Assembly (NCBI GenBank): GCA_030837935.1
Contig: JAUQXU010000413.1
Location: 1 to 8,313 of the forward strand
Source of the DNA: Candidatus Brocadia sp.
GTDB taxonomy: Bacteria > Planctomycetota > Brocadiia > Brocadiales > Brocadiaceae
DNA: 8,313 nt
Direction of reading: 5' to 3'
Both the position numbers and the translations under genes were made by a program. The notes beneath the pieces were generated by a model. It made no database searches and had not been told where the DNA came from. It worked only from the letters and a program-made list of their open reading frames with translations. Each line of letters starts with the position of its first letter. Position 1 is the first letter of the stretch. Of this stretch, positions 1-6,469 are shown in pieces.

Positions 1-818
1 GTGAATTTTAGACAACGGTCTCCCAGGATACGCGGATAATCCCTTTTCAGGGTTCTTCCGCAGGTGGCACATGCATTGATAATAAAATCGACGTTGGCCT
101 TCTCGAATACCTCCACGTTTATTTCCGCCAATCTTCGCGCCGTTTTGACATCTCCCAATGATCGTGCAGGGATGCCACAGCACAGTTGTCCCGGCGGGAC
201 AACGACCTCCACCTCAAAATGGTTTAATACCTCAATCACTGCATCAGCAATATCGGTATAGATGTAATTGATGAGACAACCCACGTAAAATCCCACTTTC
301 ATTTTAGGAGATTTTATCTTTCTCGTGTTCCGATATTTTTTTAGTACAGACTCCTTTGCCAAAGGAGGAATCCATCTGCCACCCATAAACATGAAAGGCA
401 GATGCCGCATAGTGCCGTGACGTTTCAATGGAACTATGCGTTGAAAGATACTGGCAGCTTTTAAAAGCAGGTTAAAGAGCCACCTTCGGGTCAAAAACAG
501 ACGGAATACAATTCTCGGTATCAGCCATATGCCGATGTGATTTGCCAGATCATCAAGCATGGTTTGAATAATGAAATCGTAATCAACACCCGAGGGGCAG
601 ATACTGGAGCACCGGAGGCATTTCTTGCAGGAGAGAAGATACTCTCTTAGGAGTTCCGTGTGGACAATCTCACCGTTTCGTAATGCATCGGCAAGACTTA
701 TACGTCCGCGTGCCACCATGGATTCATTGCCGGTCTCGATAAACACGGGACAGATTGAGCGGCACTTACCGCATTTGGCACACTTGTTGATTTCAGCTTC
801 CCATTCCGTAGTAAGCAT
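1..818 (-). CDS. GlcF/HdrD-like iron-sulfur (CCG-domain) oxidoreductase subunit, C-terminus cut by window edge
   Basis: Reading the minus strand from ATG at 818 gives 272 residues with no stop before the edge. Two 4Fe-4S ferredoxin motifs are visible: C13-x2-C16-x2-C19-x3-C23-P and C64-x2-C67-x2-C70-x3-C74-P. A first CCG domain follows, with C181, the C213-C214-G pair and C250-x2-C253; these spacings fit the cysteine-rich CCG family that binds Fe-S clusters in GlcF, GlpC and HdrB/HdrD-type proteins. A hydrophobic and basic stretch (about 95-130) separates the two parts. GlcF-type proteins are roughly 400 residues, so a second CCG domain probably lies off the edge. Family knowledge suggests electron transfer between a flavin dehydrogenase or quinone and a partner, but no partner subunit is visible and the substrate cannot be named. 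The ATG lies at the conserved N-terminal start of the ferredoxin domain; its ribosome site is weak. Family call is firm, exact role unknown. Confidence 0.88.
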   Translation of the reverse strand, partial: MLTTEWEAEINKCAKCGKCRSICPVFIETGNESMVARGRISLADALRNGEIVHTELLREYLLSCKKCLRCSSICPSGVDYDFIIQTMLDDLANHIGIWLIPRIVFRLFLTRRWLFNLLLKAASIFQRIVPLKRHGTMRHLPFMFMGGRWIPPLAKESVLKKYRNTRKIKSPKMKVGFYVGCLINYIYTDIADAVIEVLNHFEVEVVVPPGQLCCGIPARSLGDVKTARRLAEINVEVFEKANVDFIINACATCGRTLKRDYPRILGDRCLKF

Positions 819-879
819 GTACTTTTTCCCATTACGATGGTTTTCATTGTTAAAAATTTTTTGCTTGTTATTTAAAACA

Positions 880-885
880 ATTATA
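880..885 (-). promoter_or_regulatory. possible -10 box for the iron-sulfur protein gene
   Basis: On the minus strand this reads TATAAT, a perfect -10 hexamer, in an A/T-rich leader about 60 bases ahead of the ATG at 818. The place where a -35 box should be falls inside the terminator hairpin and reads roughly TCCCTT, which does not match. Either the promoter is weak or activator-dependent, or the match is chance in A/T-rich DNA. Confidence 0.3.
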
Positions 886-898
886 ATAAAGAACAAAT

Positions 899-929
899 AA
901 AAAAGGGAGGCCAAAAGCCTCCCTTTTTT
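899..929. terminator. bidirectional rho-independent terminator
   Basis: The stem AAAAAAGGGAGGC (899-911) pairs perfectly over 13 bp with GCCTCCCTTTTTT (917-929) around the 5-base loop CAAAA. It has a run of six T on one strand and six T from the A run on the other, so it should terminate in both directions. It lies 26 bases past the stop codon of the exported-protein gene (955) and ends that transcript on the minus strand. The iron-sulfur gene downstream on the same strand therefore needs its own promoter or readthrough. Confidence 0.92.
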
Positions 930-954
930 ACTTTTATTTGCAAATGCTTTTTAT

Positions 955-1938
955 TTATTGATGCCTCTTGTTCCCATGGTTGTCATGGTCATCATCGTTG
1001 TCATCACCCTTATCCTTTATTTTCACCGTATCGCTTCCTTCGAATCTGACACTATCTCCTAATTCTCCAGTAACCGTAAATTCTTTCTTCTCCTTTTCAT
1101 CTTTGTTGCCTTTGTAAAAATTTATTCCAGAATCCAGGTCTAGGTCTTGTGTATTAAATGTCGCGATAAATCGATTCTTATCCACTTTCCCATCAATAGC
1201 CTTTGCCCCCTCGCATTCGACGGTTTCTGTCACTATATCGTTAACGTTATAAAGAGAGTCAAGTTTGATAAACGCCTTAAATTTACCGTTGCTCTTAAGA
1301 TTGATAGTTTCAGGTTTTATTTCAACATCTGCTTGTATCACTGATGGTGTAGCCGTGGGGATAGGCGAAGGTGTGACAATGGGTGTGGGTGTAGGAATTG
1401 TGGATTCTAATATTATGCCACCCGGCACCAGTATTGACAAGCTTGTACTTGCGCGGACAAGGGAAGGTGTAGGTGTTACGAGAGGTGTTGCAAACGGAGA
1501 ACTGGTTGGTGTTGGTGAGGCTGTTGCCTCTGGAGTAGGTGTTGGCGATGTCTCTTTGTTAATTACGGCATTAATAATCTCAAGCTTGTCGCCTTTATTA
1601 AGCCCTTCAAGGGTAAATTCTAATTCAGTTCTCCCTTGGGTAATAGTGAATGATTTTGAATACGTTTTAGGATTGTCATTGATCTCTGTTTCAAGAACAA
1701 GGATACAGCTTTGATTAATGAGTTCATCATCCGCAGATCGCAATCCTTCTATAGACAATTCTACTTCGCCGGTATCATGTACGATAATTTTTGCTTCTAC
1801 CTCAATTAAATACGAGTCCGAAGACGCAACGGTCAGGCTTGTCTCAAACAAGCCCTCACCATATCCTTTTGTAACCATCGTCAATGACAGAATTATGACA
1901 AAAAACCCCCACCGGATACAGGTAAAATATTTTTTCAT
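955..1938 (-). CDS. exported protein with Pro/Thr-rich linker and beta-rich surface-type domain
   Basis: The 327-residue product opens with a Sec signal peptide: K2-K3, a hydrophobic core at about 9-22, and probable cleavage near residues 25-28 (KGYGEG). There is no lipobox; C7 lies before the hydrophobic core. Next comes a beta-rich domain (about 30-128), then a Pro/Thr/Ser linker in two blocks (131-158 and 181-199) around a hydrophobic patch (166-178). A second beta-rich domain (about 203-307) begins VEIKPETINLKSNGKFKAFI and ends FEGSDTVKI. The signature NLKS-G-K ... FEGSD resembles a repeat I recall from secreted and surface proteins of planctomycetes and archaea; its function is not established. 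The C-terminus (308-327) is a charged Asp/His/Lys tail. The start at 1938 has a strong AAGGAGA ribosome site about 10 bases upstream, and a terminator follows the stop. It is likely periplasmic or on the cell surface. I do not recognise a specific function. Confidence 0.85.
   Translation of the reverse strand: MKKYFTCIRWGFFVIILSLTMVTKGYGEGLFETSLTVASSDSYLIEVEAKIIVHDTGEVELSIEGLRSADDELINQSCILVLETEINDNPKTYSKSFTITQGRTELEFTLEGLNKGDKLEIINAVINKETSPTPTPEATASPTPTSSPFATPLVTPTPSLVRASTSLSILVPGGIILESTIPTPTPIVTPSPIPTATPSVIQADVEIKPETINLKSNGKFKAFIKLDSLYNVNDIVTETVECEGAKAIDGKVDKNRFIATFNTQDLDLDSGINFYKGNKDEKEKKEFTVTGELGDSVRFEGSDTVKIKDKGDDNDDDHDNHGNKRHQ
1342..1548 (-). repeat. degenerate Thr-Pro/Ser-Pro coding repeat (linker)
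   Basis: Within the exported-protein gene, short imperfect units encoding TPTP, SPTPT and TPSP recur in two blocks (residues 131-158 and 181-199). On the plus strand they appear as repeated GGTGTAGGTGTT-like words. They encode a flexible extracellular linker and are a likely place for length variation by slippage. Confidence 0.7.
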
Positions 1939-2070
1939 TGCCTGTCTCTCCTTATATAACTTGTCTGTTTGACTAAAAATTGCACTTTACAAAAGTACAT
2001 TAGAATATTATCGGCATATCTTTGAAAATAATTAATCATTTTATTGCAACTGAAGGAATCCTCCACTATG

Positions 2071-2082
2071 ACTAAATTTAGT
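2071..2082. promoter_or_regulatory. 12-bp perfect palindrome, possible operator
   Basis: ACTAAATTTAGT is its own reverse complement and is flanked on both sides by TATGA-type words (2067-2071 and 2082-2086). It lies between the divergent exported-protein gene and mutL, 69 bases ahead of the mutL ATG. A weak promoter candidate, TTGCAA (2044-2049) with TATGAC (2067-2072) at 17-bp spacing, runs into its left edge. It could be a repressor site, but a 12-bp A/T-rich palindrome can also arise by chance. Confidence 0.25.
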
Positions 2083-2151
2083 ATGATTTAAATAAATTAC
2101 GTGATATTATTGAAAATCAGAAATCATCAATTACTTTTCAGGGGATGCAAG

Positions 2152-4071
2152 ATGTCACACATTAAGATTCTTCCTACAACCGTTATTAACAAAATTGCTG
2201 CAGGCGAGGTAATTGACCGTCCAGCAGCCGTAGTAAAAGAATTGATTGAAAATTCAATCGATGCCAAGGCCTCAAGAATTGACACCTGTTTGGAAGATGG
2301 AGGGAGAAAATTGATACGGATATCGGATGATGGTGTAGGCATGGATGCAGAAGATATTGCCCTTGCGTTTCAAAGCCATGCCACCAGTAAACTTCACCAT
2401 GCAGACGATCTTTTTGCAATCCATACGCTTGGTTTTCGGGGAGAAGCATTGCCCAGCATTGGGGCCGTTTCGCACGCCAGCATAATCTCCAGAATACGAG
2501 GGACAATACAGGGAACAGAAATAGCGATTGACGGAGGAGTTTTAGGGCAAATTAAGGAGTGTGGTGCGCCGGAAGGCACACAAGTTGAGGTATGCGACCT
2601 GTTTTTTAATGTCCCCGTACGTAAGAAATTTTTACGGGCAATACCCACGGAAATGGCTTATATTTCCGAGGTGCTCACGAGATTCGCGCTATCCTATCCA
2701 GGTATTCATTTTACTCTTATGCATAATAACAGGACGGTGTTTAATCTTCCACCCGTCCAGGACATGGCAGAACGAATTGCAACGTTTTTTGGCGAAGAAA
2801 TGAGAAAGCATCTCATCCCCGTGTTTCTTCGGGAGGAGATGTTTGCCCTTTCGGGATATATTGCCCCACCCTTTTTTGACAAAGCCAATGCGAGGATGCA
2901 GTTTATTTTTTTAAATGGGCGCTACATTAAGGACAGCGCCATCTTTCGTGCCATTTACGAATCCTACCATGGGAAATTAATGCACAAAAGGTATCCCATT
3001 GTATTTTTATTTTTACAAGTAGAACCGTCTGAAGTGGATGTGAATGTTCATCCAACAAAGACCGAGGTCCGTTTCCGGAATACCACGGCAATCTATAATT
3101 ATGTCCTCTCTGCGTTAAAAGAGGGCTTGAATAAAACAACGCCGAAATCTGTTCGTGTACCGTCTTTCATCCAGAGATCAGGAAAGGAATCGGCACAGAC
3201 GGAAGAGATTGACTTTGTCAAGAAATCTTTATGGGAACAGTTTTCTTTTGGAAAAGCAGGTGAAACAAAAGACGTGCAGGATGGTGTGGATTTGCCCCTC
3301 CCTACCGCCAAAGACAAGACCGATAATTTTACCTCTTTTAACAAAGAGAAGATTCCCATCGTTTCCCCAGGAAATGGCAGTGAAGGGAGATATGGAGAAT
3401 TTTCAGATGCAAAAAAAACCGCGGCGGATAGCGATACTCAAATACGTGGCATCAAAGATGGAAAAGAAAAGGCATCTTCTGCGGAAGGGATTAATAGAAA
3501 GAAGCCGTGTCTTCAAATTCACAACGCATTCATCGTTGAAGAAACAGACGACGGGTTAAACATTATAGATCAACACGCACTGCATGAAATAATTTTATAT
3601 CATGAAATAGAAAGAGATATACATGCGTCCAAAACAGTCAGACAGCGACTGTTAATACCGGAGCTGATAGAGTTGGGTCCAAAGGATTTTTTTAACATTA
3701 TCAGCTTAAAGGATTATCTTGGAGAGTTGGGGGTGGAGATTGAGGAATTTGGGCAATGTACCGTAGTAATTCGTTCGTTTCCTCAGGTTCTAAGACATCT
3801 CCGTGGCAAGGAATTTATAGAAAGCTTATTGGCTGAGTTGGGCAATGAGGATTATCTCAAGGGAAAAGACAAGATTTTAAACAAATTAATAAGCGTGATG
3901 GCGTGCAAAGGCGCCGTTAAGGCAGGACAACGATTAGAACCTCAAGAGATTGAAGAGCTTTTGAAAATGAAAAAGACGATGAATGCATATACAAATAATT
4001 GCCCGCATGGAAGACCCACGACCCTGTTTTTTTCTCTGGATGAGCTACAAAGGCAATTTAAGAGAAAATAA
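2152..4071 (+). CDS. mutL: DNA mismatch repair protein MutL (endonuclease-type)
   Basis: The 639-residue product is full length for MutL. The N-terminal GHKL ATPase carries E30 and N34 (KELIENSIDA), DDGVGM (59-64), HATSK (76-80) and GFRGEAL (94-100). The transducer domain holds DVNVHPTKTEVRF (296-308). A charged, low-complexity linker covers about 340-450. The C-terminal dimerisation and nuclease domain begins near 453. It has DQHALHE (473-479), a sliding-clamp motif QRLLIP (498-503, fitting Q-x-x-L/I-x-P), ACK (584-586) and CPHGRP (617-622). These mark the nicking class used by bacteria without MutH. The usual second Glu of DQHA-x2-E-x4-E is H484, with E485 next to it. MutL couples MutS mismatch recognition to strand incision; no mutS is in the window. 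ATG 2152 is chosen over the in-frame GTG at 2101 because AGGGGA lies just before it and the protein then starts like known MutL proteins. Confidence 0.97.
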   Translation: MSHIKILPTTVINKIAAGEVIDRPAAVVKELIENSIDAKASRIDTCLEDGGRKLIRISDDGVGMDAEDIALAFQSHATSKLHHADDLFAIHTLGFRGEALPSIGAVSHASIISRIRGTIQGTEIAIDGGVLGQIKECGAPEGTQVEVCDLFFNVPVRKKFLRAIPTEMAYISEVLTRFALSYPGIHFTLMHNNRTVFNLPPVQDMAERIATFFGEEMRKHLIPVFLREEMFALSGYIAPPFFDKANARMQFIFLNGRYIKDSAIFRAIYESYHGKLMHKRYPIVFLFLQVEPSEVDVNVHPTKTEVRFRNTTAIYNYVLSALKEGLNKTTPKSVRVPSFIQRSGKESAQTEEIDFVKKSLWEQFSFGKAGETKDVQDGVDLPLPTAKDKTDNFTSFNKEKIPIVSPGNGSEGRYGEFSDAKKTAADSDTQIRGIKDGKEKASSAEGINRKKPCLQIHNAFIVEETDDGLNIIDQHALHEIILYHEIERDIHASKTVRQRLLIPELIELGPKDFFNIISLKDYLGELGVEIEEFGQCTVVIRSFPQVLRHLRGKEFIESLLAELGNEDYLKGKDKILNKLISVMACKGAVKAGQRLEPQEIEELLKMKKTMNAYTNNCPHGRPTTLFFSLDELQRQFKRK

Positions 4072-4148
4072 TACTTTTGTTACCTCTTAAATTATCCTAT
4101 GTTTTGTAATAATGAGCGGTTAAGTCTGCACAAACAATCAAAAAACCC

Positions 4149-4177
4149 TTGACTTTTATTTTTGTGAGTGATAAGAT
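4149..4177 (+). promoter_or_regulatory. sigma-70-type promoter ahead of queD
   Basis: TTGACT (4149-4154, 5 of 6 consensus bases) is followed after exactly 17 bp by TAAGAT (4172-4177, 4 of 6). Transcription would begin near 4184, giving a leader of about 60 bases before the GTG at 4247. It is the best promoter-like sequence in the window. Gaps downstream are short (29, 40, -11 and 22 bases) with no hairpin terminator, so it probably drives all five genes to clpC. I see no CIRCE element, CtsR-type repeat or preQ1 riboswitch in the leader. Confidence 0.6.
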
Positions 4178-4229
4178 TTTCGATATTATTTACTTTCGAT
4201 TTTTTGTAACTACTGCGAAAATACCGTAC

Positions 4230-4235
4230 TTGAGG
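4230..4235 (+). promoter_or_regulatory. ribosome binding site deciding the queD start
   Basis: TTGAGG ends 11 bases before GTG 4247. The alternative in-frame GTG at 4235 would share its first base with this site and so could not use it. The same TTGAGG with the same 11-base spacing precedes mcsA (5955-5960), which supports the choice. Confidence 0.6.
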
Positions 4236-4246
4236 TGTATAAAGGC

Positions 4247-4612
4247 GTGTTTGAACTCATCATAGAAACCGATTTTTCCGCAGCTCACAACTTGCGTGAG
4301 TACAAAGGACAATGCGAAAGGCTCCACGGTCACAATTGGAAGGTACAGGTTATCTTAAAGGCGGAAAAGTTAGACAAATTAGGTATGGTTATGGACTTTA
4401 GAGATGCAAAAAGTATCATTGGAGAAATCATCAACAGATTCGATCATGTTTATTTAAATGAACTTGCAGATTTTACGGTATTAAATCCTACTACCGAAAA
4501 TCTATCTAAAATACTGTATGATGAATTAAAGAAAACTTTACCACCGGGGGTTAAGGTAGAAAAGGTCACTACCTGGGAATCTGACCGTTGTGGAGCAGCA
4601 TATTTCGAATAG
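4247..4612 (+). CDS. queD: 6-carboxy-5,6,7,8-tetrahydropterin synthase (6-pyruvoyl-tetrahydropterin synthase family)
   Basis: The 121-residue product is the usual size for QueD. QueD converts 7,8-dihydroneopterin triphosphate to 6-carboxytetrahydropterin, the second step towards preQ0 and the tRNA base queuosine. The zinc ligands H14 (SAAH), H27 and H29 (LHGHNW) are present, as are the catalytic C23 (QCERLHGH), the D66-H67 pair (FDHVYLN) and E111 (TWES). PTTENLS (81-87) is the family substrate-binding motif. Starting at GTG 4247 gives MFELIIETDFSAAH, the normal family N-terminus. Starting at GTG 4235 would add four residues without a usable ribosome site. It is the first gene after the promoter at 4149 and ends 29 bases before the next gene. 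No other queuosine gene lies nearby. A related activity (sepiapterin or 6-pyruvoyl-tetrahydropterin chemistry) is possible, but the CxxxHGH pattern favours QueD. Confidence 0.93.
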   Translation: MFELIIETDFSAAHNLREYKGQCERLHGHNWKVQVILKAEKLDKLGMVMDFRDAKSIIGEIINRFDHVYLNELADFTVLNPTTENLSKILYDELKKTLPPGVKVEKVTTWESDRCGAAYFE

Positions 4613-4641
4613 CAGTTCTTTTACAATGTGAGTGTAATAGT

Positions 4642-5931
4642 ATGACGGTAATATTGCAAGTAGCTCTTGATTTTGTTGATCTTCGCAGGGCCATCAAAGT
4701 TGCCGAAGAGGCGATTGAAGGGGGAGTGGATTGGTTGGAGATTGGCACTCCACTTATTAAAAGTGAAGGGATGCATGCGATACGGCATTTTAGAAAATTG
4801 TTTCCCAAGAAAACCCTGATCGCAGATATGAAGACCATGGATGCCGGTCGTGCAGAAATGGAAATGGCGGCCAAGGCAGGTGCGAACATTGCTGTTGTGA
4901 TGGCAGATGCGCCGGACTCAACTATTAAGGAGTGTATAGAAGCAGGGAAAAATTACGGTTTAAAAATTTGCGTCGATTGCATAAATAGTACTAGGATTGA
5001 AGACCGCGTTGCCGATATAGAAAACTGGGGCGCTGATTATATTGCTATTCATACCGCCATAGACGATCAAATGTATGGAAAAACACCGTTCGATATCCTG
5101 CAACGCATTTGCAGCAGAGTAAAGGTACCCATTGCCGTTGCAGGCGGCATTAATTCCGAAAATGTAATAGATGCAATAAACGCAGGAGCGAGCATTATCA
5201 TTGTCGGCGGATATATCAGTAAATCAAAGAACGCAAGGGCTGCAACAGAAAGCATGAAAATCGCCGTCAACGAGAAACGGCGGATTTCAACAACACTATT
5301 TAAAAGGGTAGCGCAGGAGGGCGTCCGCGAGGCTCTCGAGAAACTTTCTACGGCAAATATCTCGGACGGCAATCATCGTGCAGAGGGGATTACAGGATTA
5401 TATCCGATATATTCAAATATTAAACTCCTGGGAAATGCGGTTACCGTTCGGACATATCCTGGTGATTGGGCAAAACCCGTAGAGGCTATAGATATTGCAA
5501 AAGAAGGAGATGTGATTGTCATTGATGCCGGGGGAGTTGGTCCCGCAGTGTGGGGGGAATTAGCAACCCATAGTGCATTGCAGAAAAAAATACGCGGCGC
5601 TGTTATTCATGGAGCGATGCGCGATGTTGCAGAGATTAGAAAACTAAATTTCCCTATCTTTGCAAAGATGGCAATGCCAACCGCTGGTGAGCCTAAGGGG
5701 TTTGGAGAAATCAACGTTCCTATTCATATCTCAGGAATTCAGATCAATCCGGGGGATTGGATTATTGGTGATGACGATGGATTAATGGTGATTCCGCTGT
5801 TAAAAGCTGATAGTTGGGTTAATTACGGTATGGATTGCCTGGAAAGAGAAAACCGGATACGTGAGGAGATAGTATCTGAAAAAAGTTCTTTAGGAAAAGT
5901 CATAGATGTGTTAAAATGGGAGAAAAGGTGA
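4642..5931 (+). CDS. hexulose-6-phosphate synthase-like domain fused to RraA/HMG-aldolase-like domain
   Basis: The 429-residue product is two proteins joined. Residues 1-210 form a TIM barrel of the OMPDC/HPS family: VALD (D10), ADMKTMDAG with D62, K64 and D67, an IHTAIDDQ segment (135-142) near the active site, and phosphate loops AVAGGI (165-170) and IVGGYI (187-192). HPS condenses formaldehyde with ribulose 5-phosphate, and the reverse reaction can supply pentose phosphate. Residues 215-429 are RraA-like: GNAVTVRTYPGDW, IDAGGVGPAVWGELA, GAMRDVAEI and NPGDWIIGDDDGLMVIP. The G305-E306-L ... R327-D328 ... E331 residues match the class II pyruvate aldolases of this family, so this half is probably an enzyme rather than an RNase E inhibitor. 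ATG 4642 is preferred over an in-frame ATG at 4588 that overlaps queD, because homologues start at the first beta strand. Its ribosome site (GTGAG) is weak. No phosphohexuloisomerase gene is visible. Real substrates are unproven. Confidence 0.88.
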   Translation: MTVILQVALDFVDLRRAIKVAEEAIEGGVDWLEIGTPLIKSEGMHAIRHFRKLFPKKTLIADMKTMDAGRAEMEMAAKAGANIAVVMADAPDSTIKECIEAGKNYGLKICVDCINSTRIEDRVADIENWGADYIAIHTAIDDQMYGKTPFDILQRICSRVKVPIAVAGGINSENVIDAINAGASIIIVGGYISKSKNARAATESMKIAVNEKRRISTTLFKRVAQEGVREALEKLSTANISDGNHRAEGITGLYPIYSNIKLLGNAVTVRTYPGDWAKPVEAIDIAKEGDVIVIDAGGVGPAVWGELATHSALQKKIRGAVIHGAMRDVAEIRKLNFPIFAKMAMPTAGEPKGFGEINVPIHISGIQINPGDWIIGDDDGLMVIPLLKADSWVNYGMDCLERENRIREEIVSEKSSLGKVIDVLKWEKR

Positions 5932-5971
5932 CTGTGGATGAACATTACGGTCGATTGAGGTATACATAAGA

Positions 5972-6469
5972 ATGAAGTGTGAATCTTGCAATAAAAAGCA
6001 TGCGACAGTGCATTTAACCGAGATCGTAGGCACTACAAAAAAAGAACGACATCTGTGTGAAGAATGTGCACAGGGCATTAATACGCAACTTGCCAAAGTA
6101 CCTTCACCTACCGAAATATTAACGAGTCTCATTAACCAGGTAGCGCCAGAAATCAATGAGATGTCAAAAATTGTTTGTCCTGTATGTGGATTATCCTACT
6201 TAGAATTCCGGTCCAATGGCCGGTTGGGTTGTCCGATGGATTACACGATTTTCAGAAAGGGGTTAATTCCGTTGTTAGAAAAGATGCACGGGAGCACCCA
6301 GCATGTGGGAAAGGTGCCATCAAAGGCGGGAAAAGAATTGATTAAAAAAAATGAGCTTATGCAGTTGCGGAATGAACTGAATAAAGCCGTTGAAAAAGAG
6401 GATTACGAAAAGGCAGCAGAGCTACGGGACAGGATTTATGAACTTTCAGGCGACACCAATGAAGATTAG
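5972..6469 (+). CDS. mcsA: McsA-like zinc-finger/UVR-motif activator of the arginine kinase
   Basis: The 165-residue product has paired cysteine motifs C3-x2-C6, C29-x2-C32 and C69-x2-C72. A fourth element, GRLGCPMDY, gives C87 with D90 where Firmicute McsA has a Cys. The C-terminal UVR motif (about 131-158, LRNELNKAVEKEDYEKAAEL) resembles the UvrB/UvrC interaction motif. HVGKVPSKAG (111-120) matches the HAGKIP segment of McsA. In Firmicutes McsA binds zinc, activates the McsB kinase and helps deliver clients to ClpC. The order mcsA-mcsB-clpC here supports the same role. The start at 5972 has TTGAGG 11 bases upstream; the gene lies 40 bases after the fusion gene and overlaps mcsB by 11 bases, suggesting translational coupling. 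No ctsR is adjacent, so the CtsR-inactivating role known in Bacillus may not apply. Confidence 0.9.
   Translation: MKCESCNKKHATVHLTEIVGTTKKERHLCEECAQGINTQLAKVPSPTEILTSLINQVAPEINEMSKIVCPVCGLSYLEFRSNGRLGCPMDYTIFRKGLIPLLEKMHGSTQHVGKVPSKAGKELIKKNELMQLRNELNKAVEKEDYEKAAELRDRIYELSGDTNED

Noticed and set aside
625..900. Plus-strand frame of 91 residues over the left gene's 5' end
   Set aside because: The opposite strand encodes two intact ferredoxin motifs, and this frame ends inside the A/T-rich region by the terminator. It is a shadow.
1265..1714. 149-residue plus-strand reading frame rich in Gly-Val repeats
   Set aside because: It is the antisense of the Pro/Thr linker of the exported-protein gene, which has a signal peptide, a strong ribosome site and a terminator. 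The repeat pattern merely mirrors it.
2101..2151. GTG start 17 codons upstream for mutL
   Set aside because: The extra residues do not resemble any MutL N-terminus, and a ribosome site lies directly before ATG 2152.
4072..4148. Terminator after mutL
   Set aside because: I found no G/C-rich inverted repeat followed by a T run here, so mutL may end by a factor-dependent mechanism or read through into the queD operon.
4184..4246. Possible preQ1 riboswitch in the queD leader
   Set aside because: The leader is A/T-rich without the C-rich loop and A-rich tail of preQ1 class I, and no clear hairpin is visible.
4588..4641. Longer start for the HPS-RraA fusion
   Set aside because: The extra 18 residues overlap the end of queD, have no family match and precede the normal HPS N-terminus. 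ATG 4642 fits better.
5917..5969. 17-codon frame (MGEKVTVDEHYGRLRYT) spanning the gap between the fusion gene and mcsA
   Set aside because: No ribosome site precedes the ATG, most of the frame overlaps the fusion gene or the mcsA leader, and there is no sign of selection. It could be a leader peptide, but nothing supports that.
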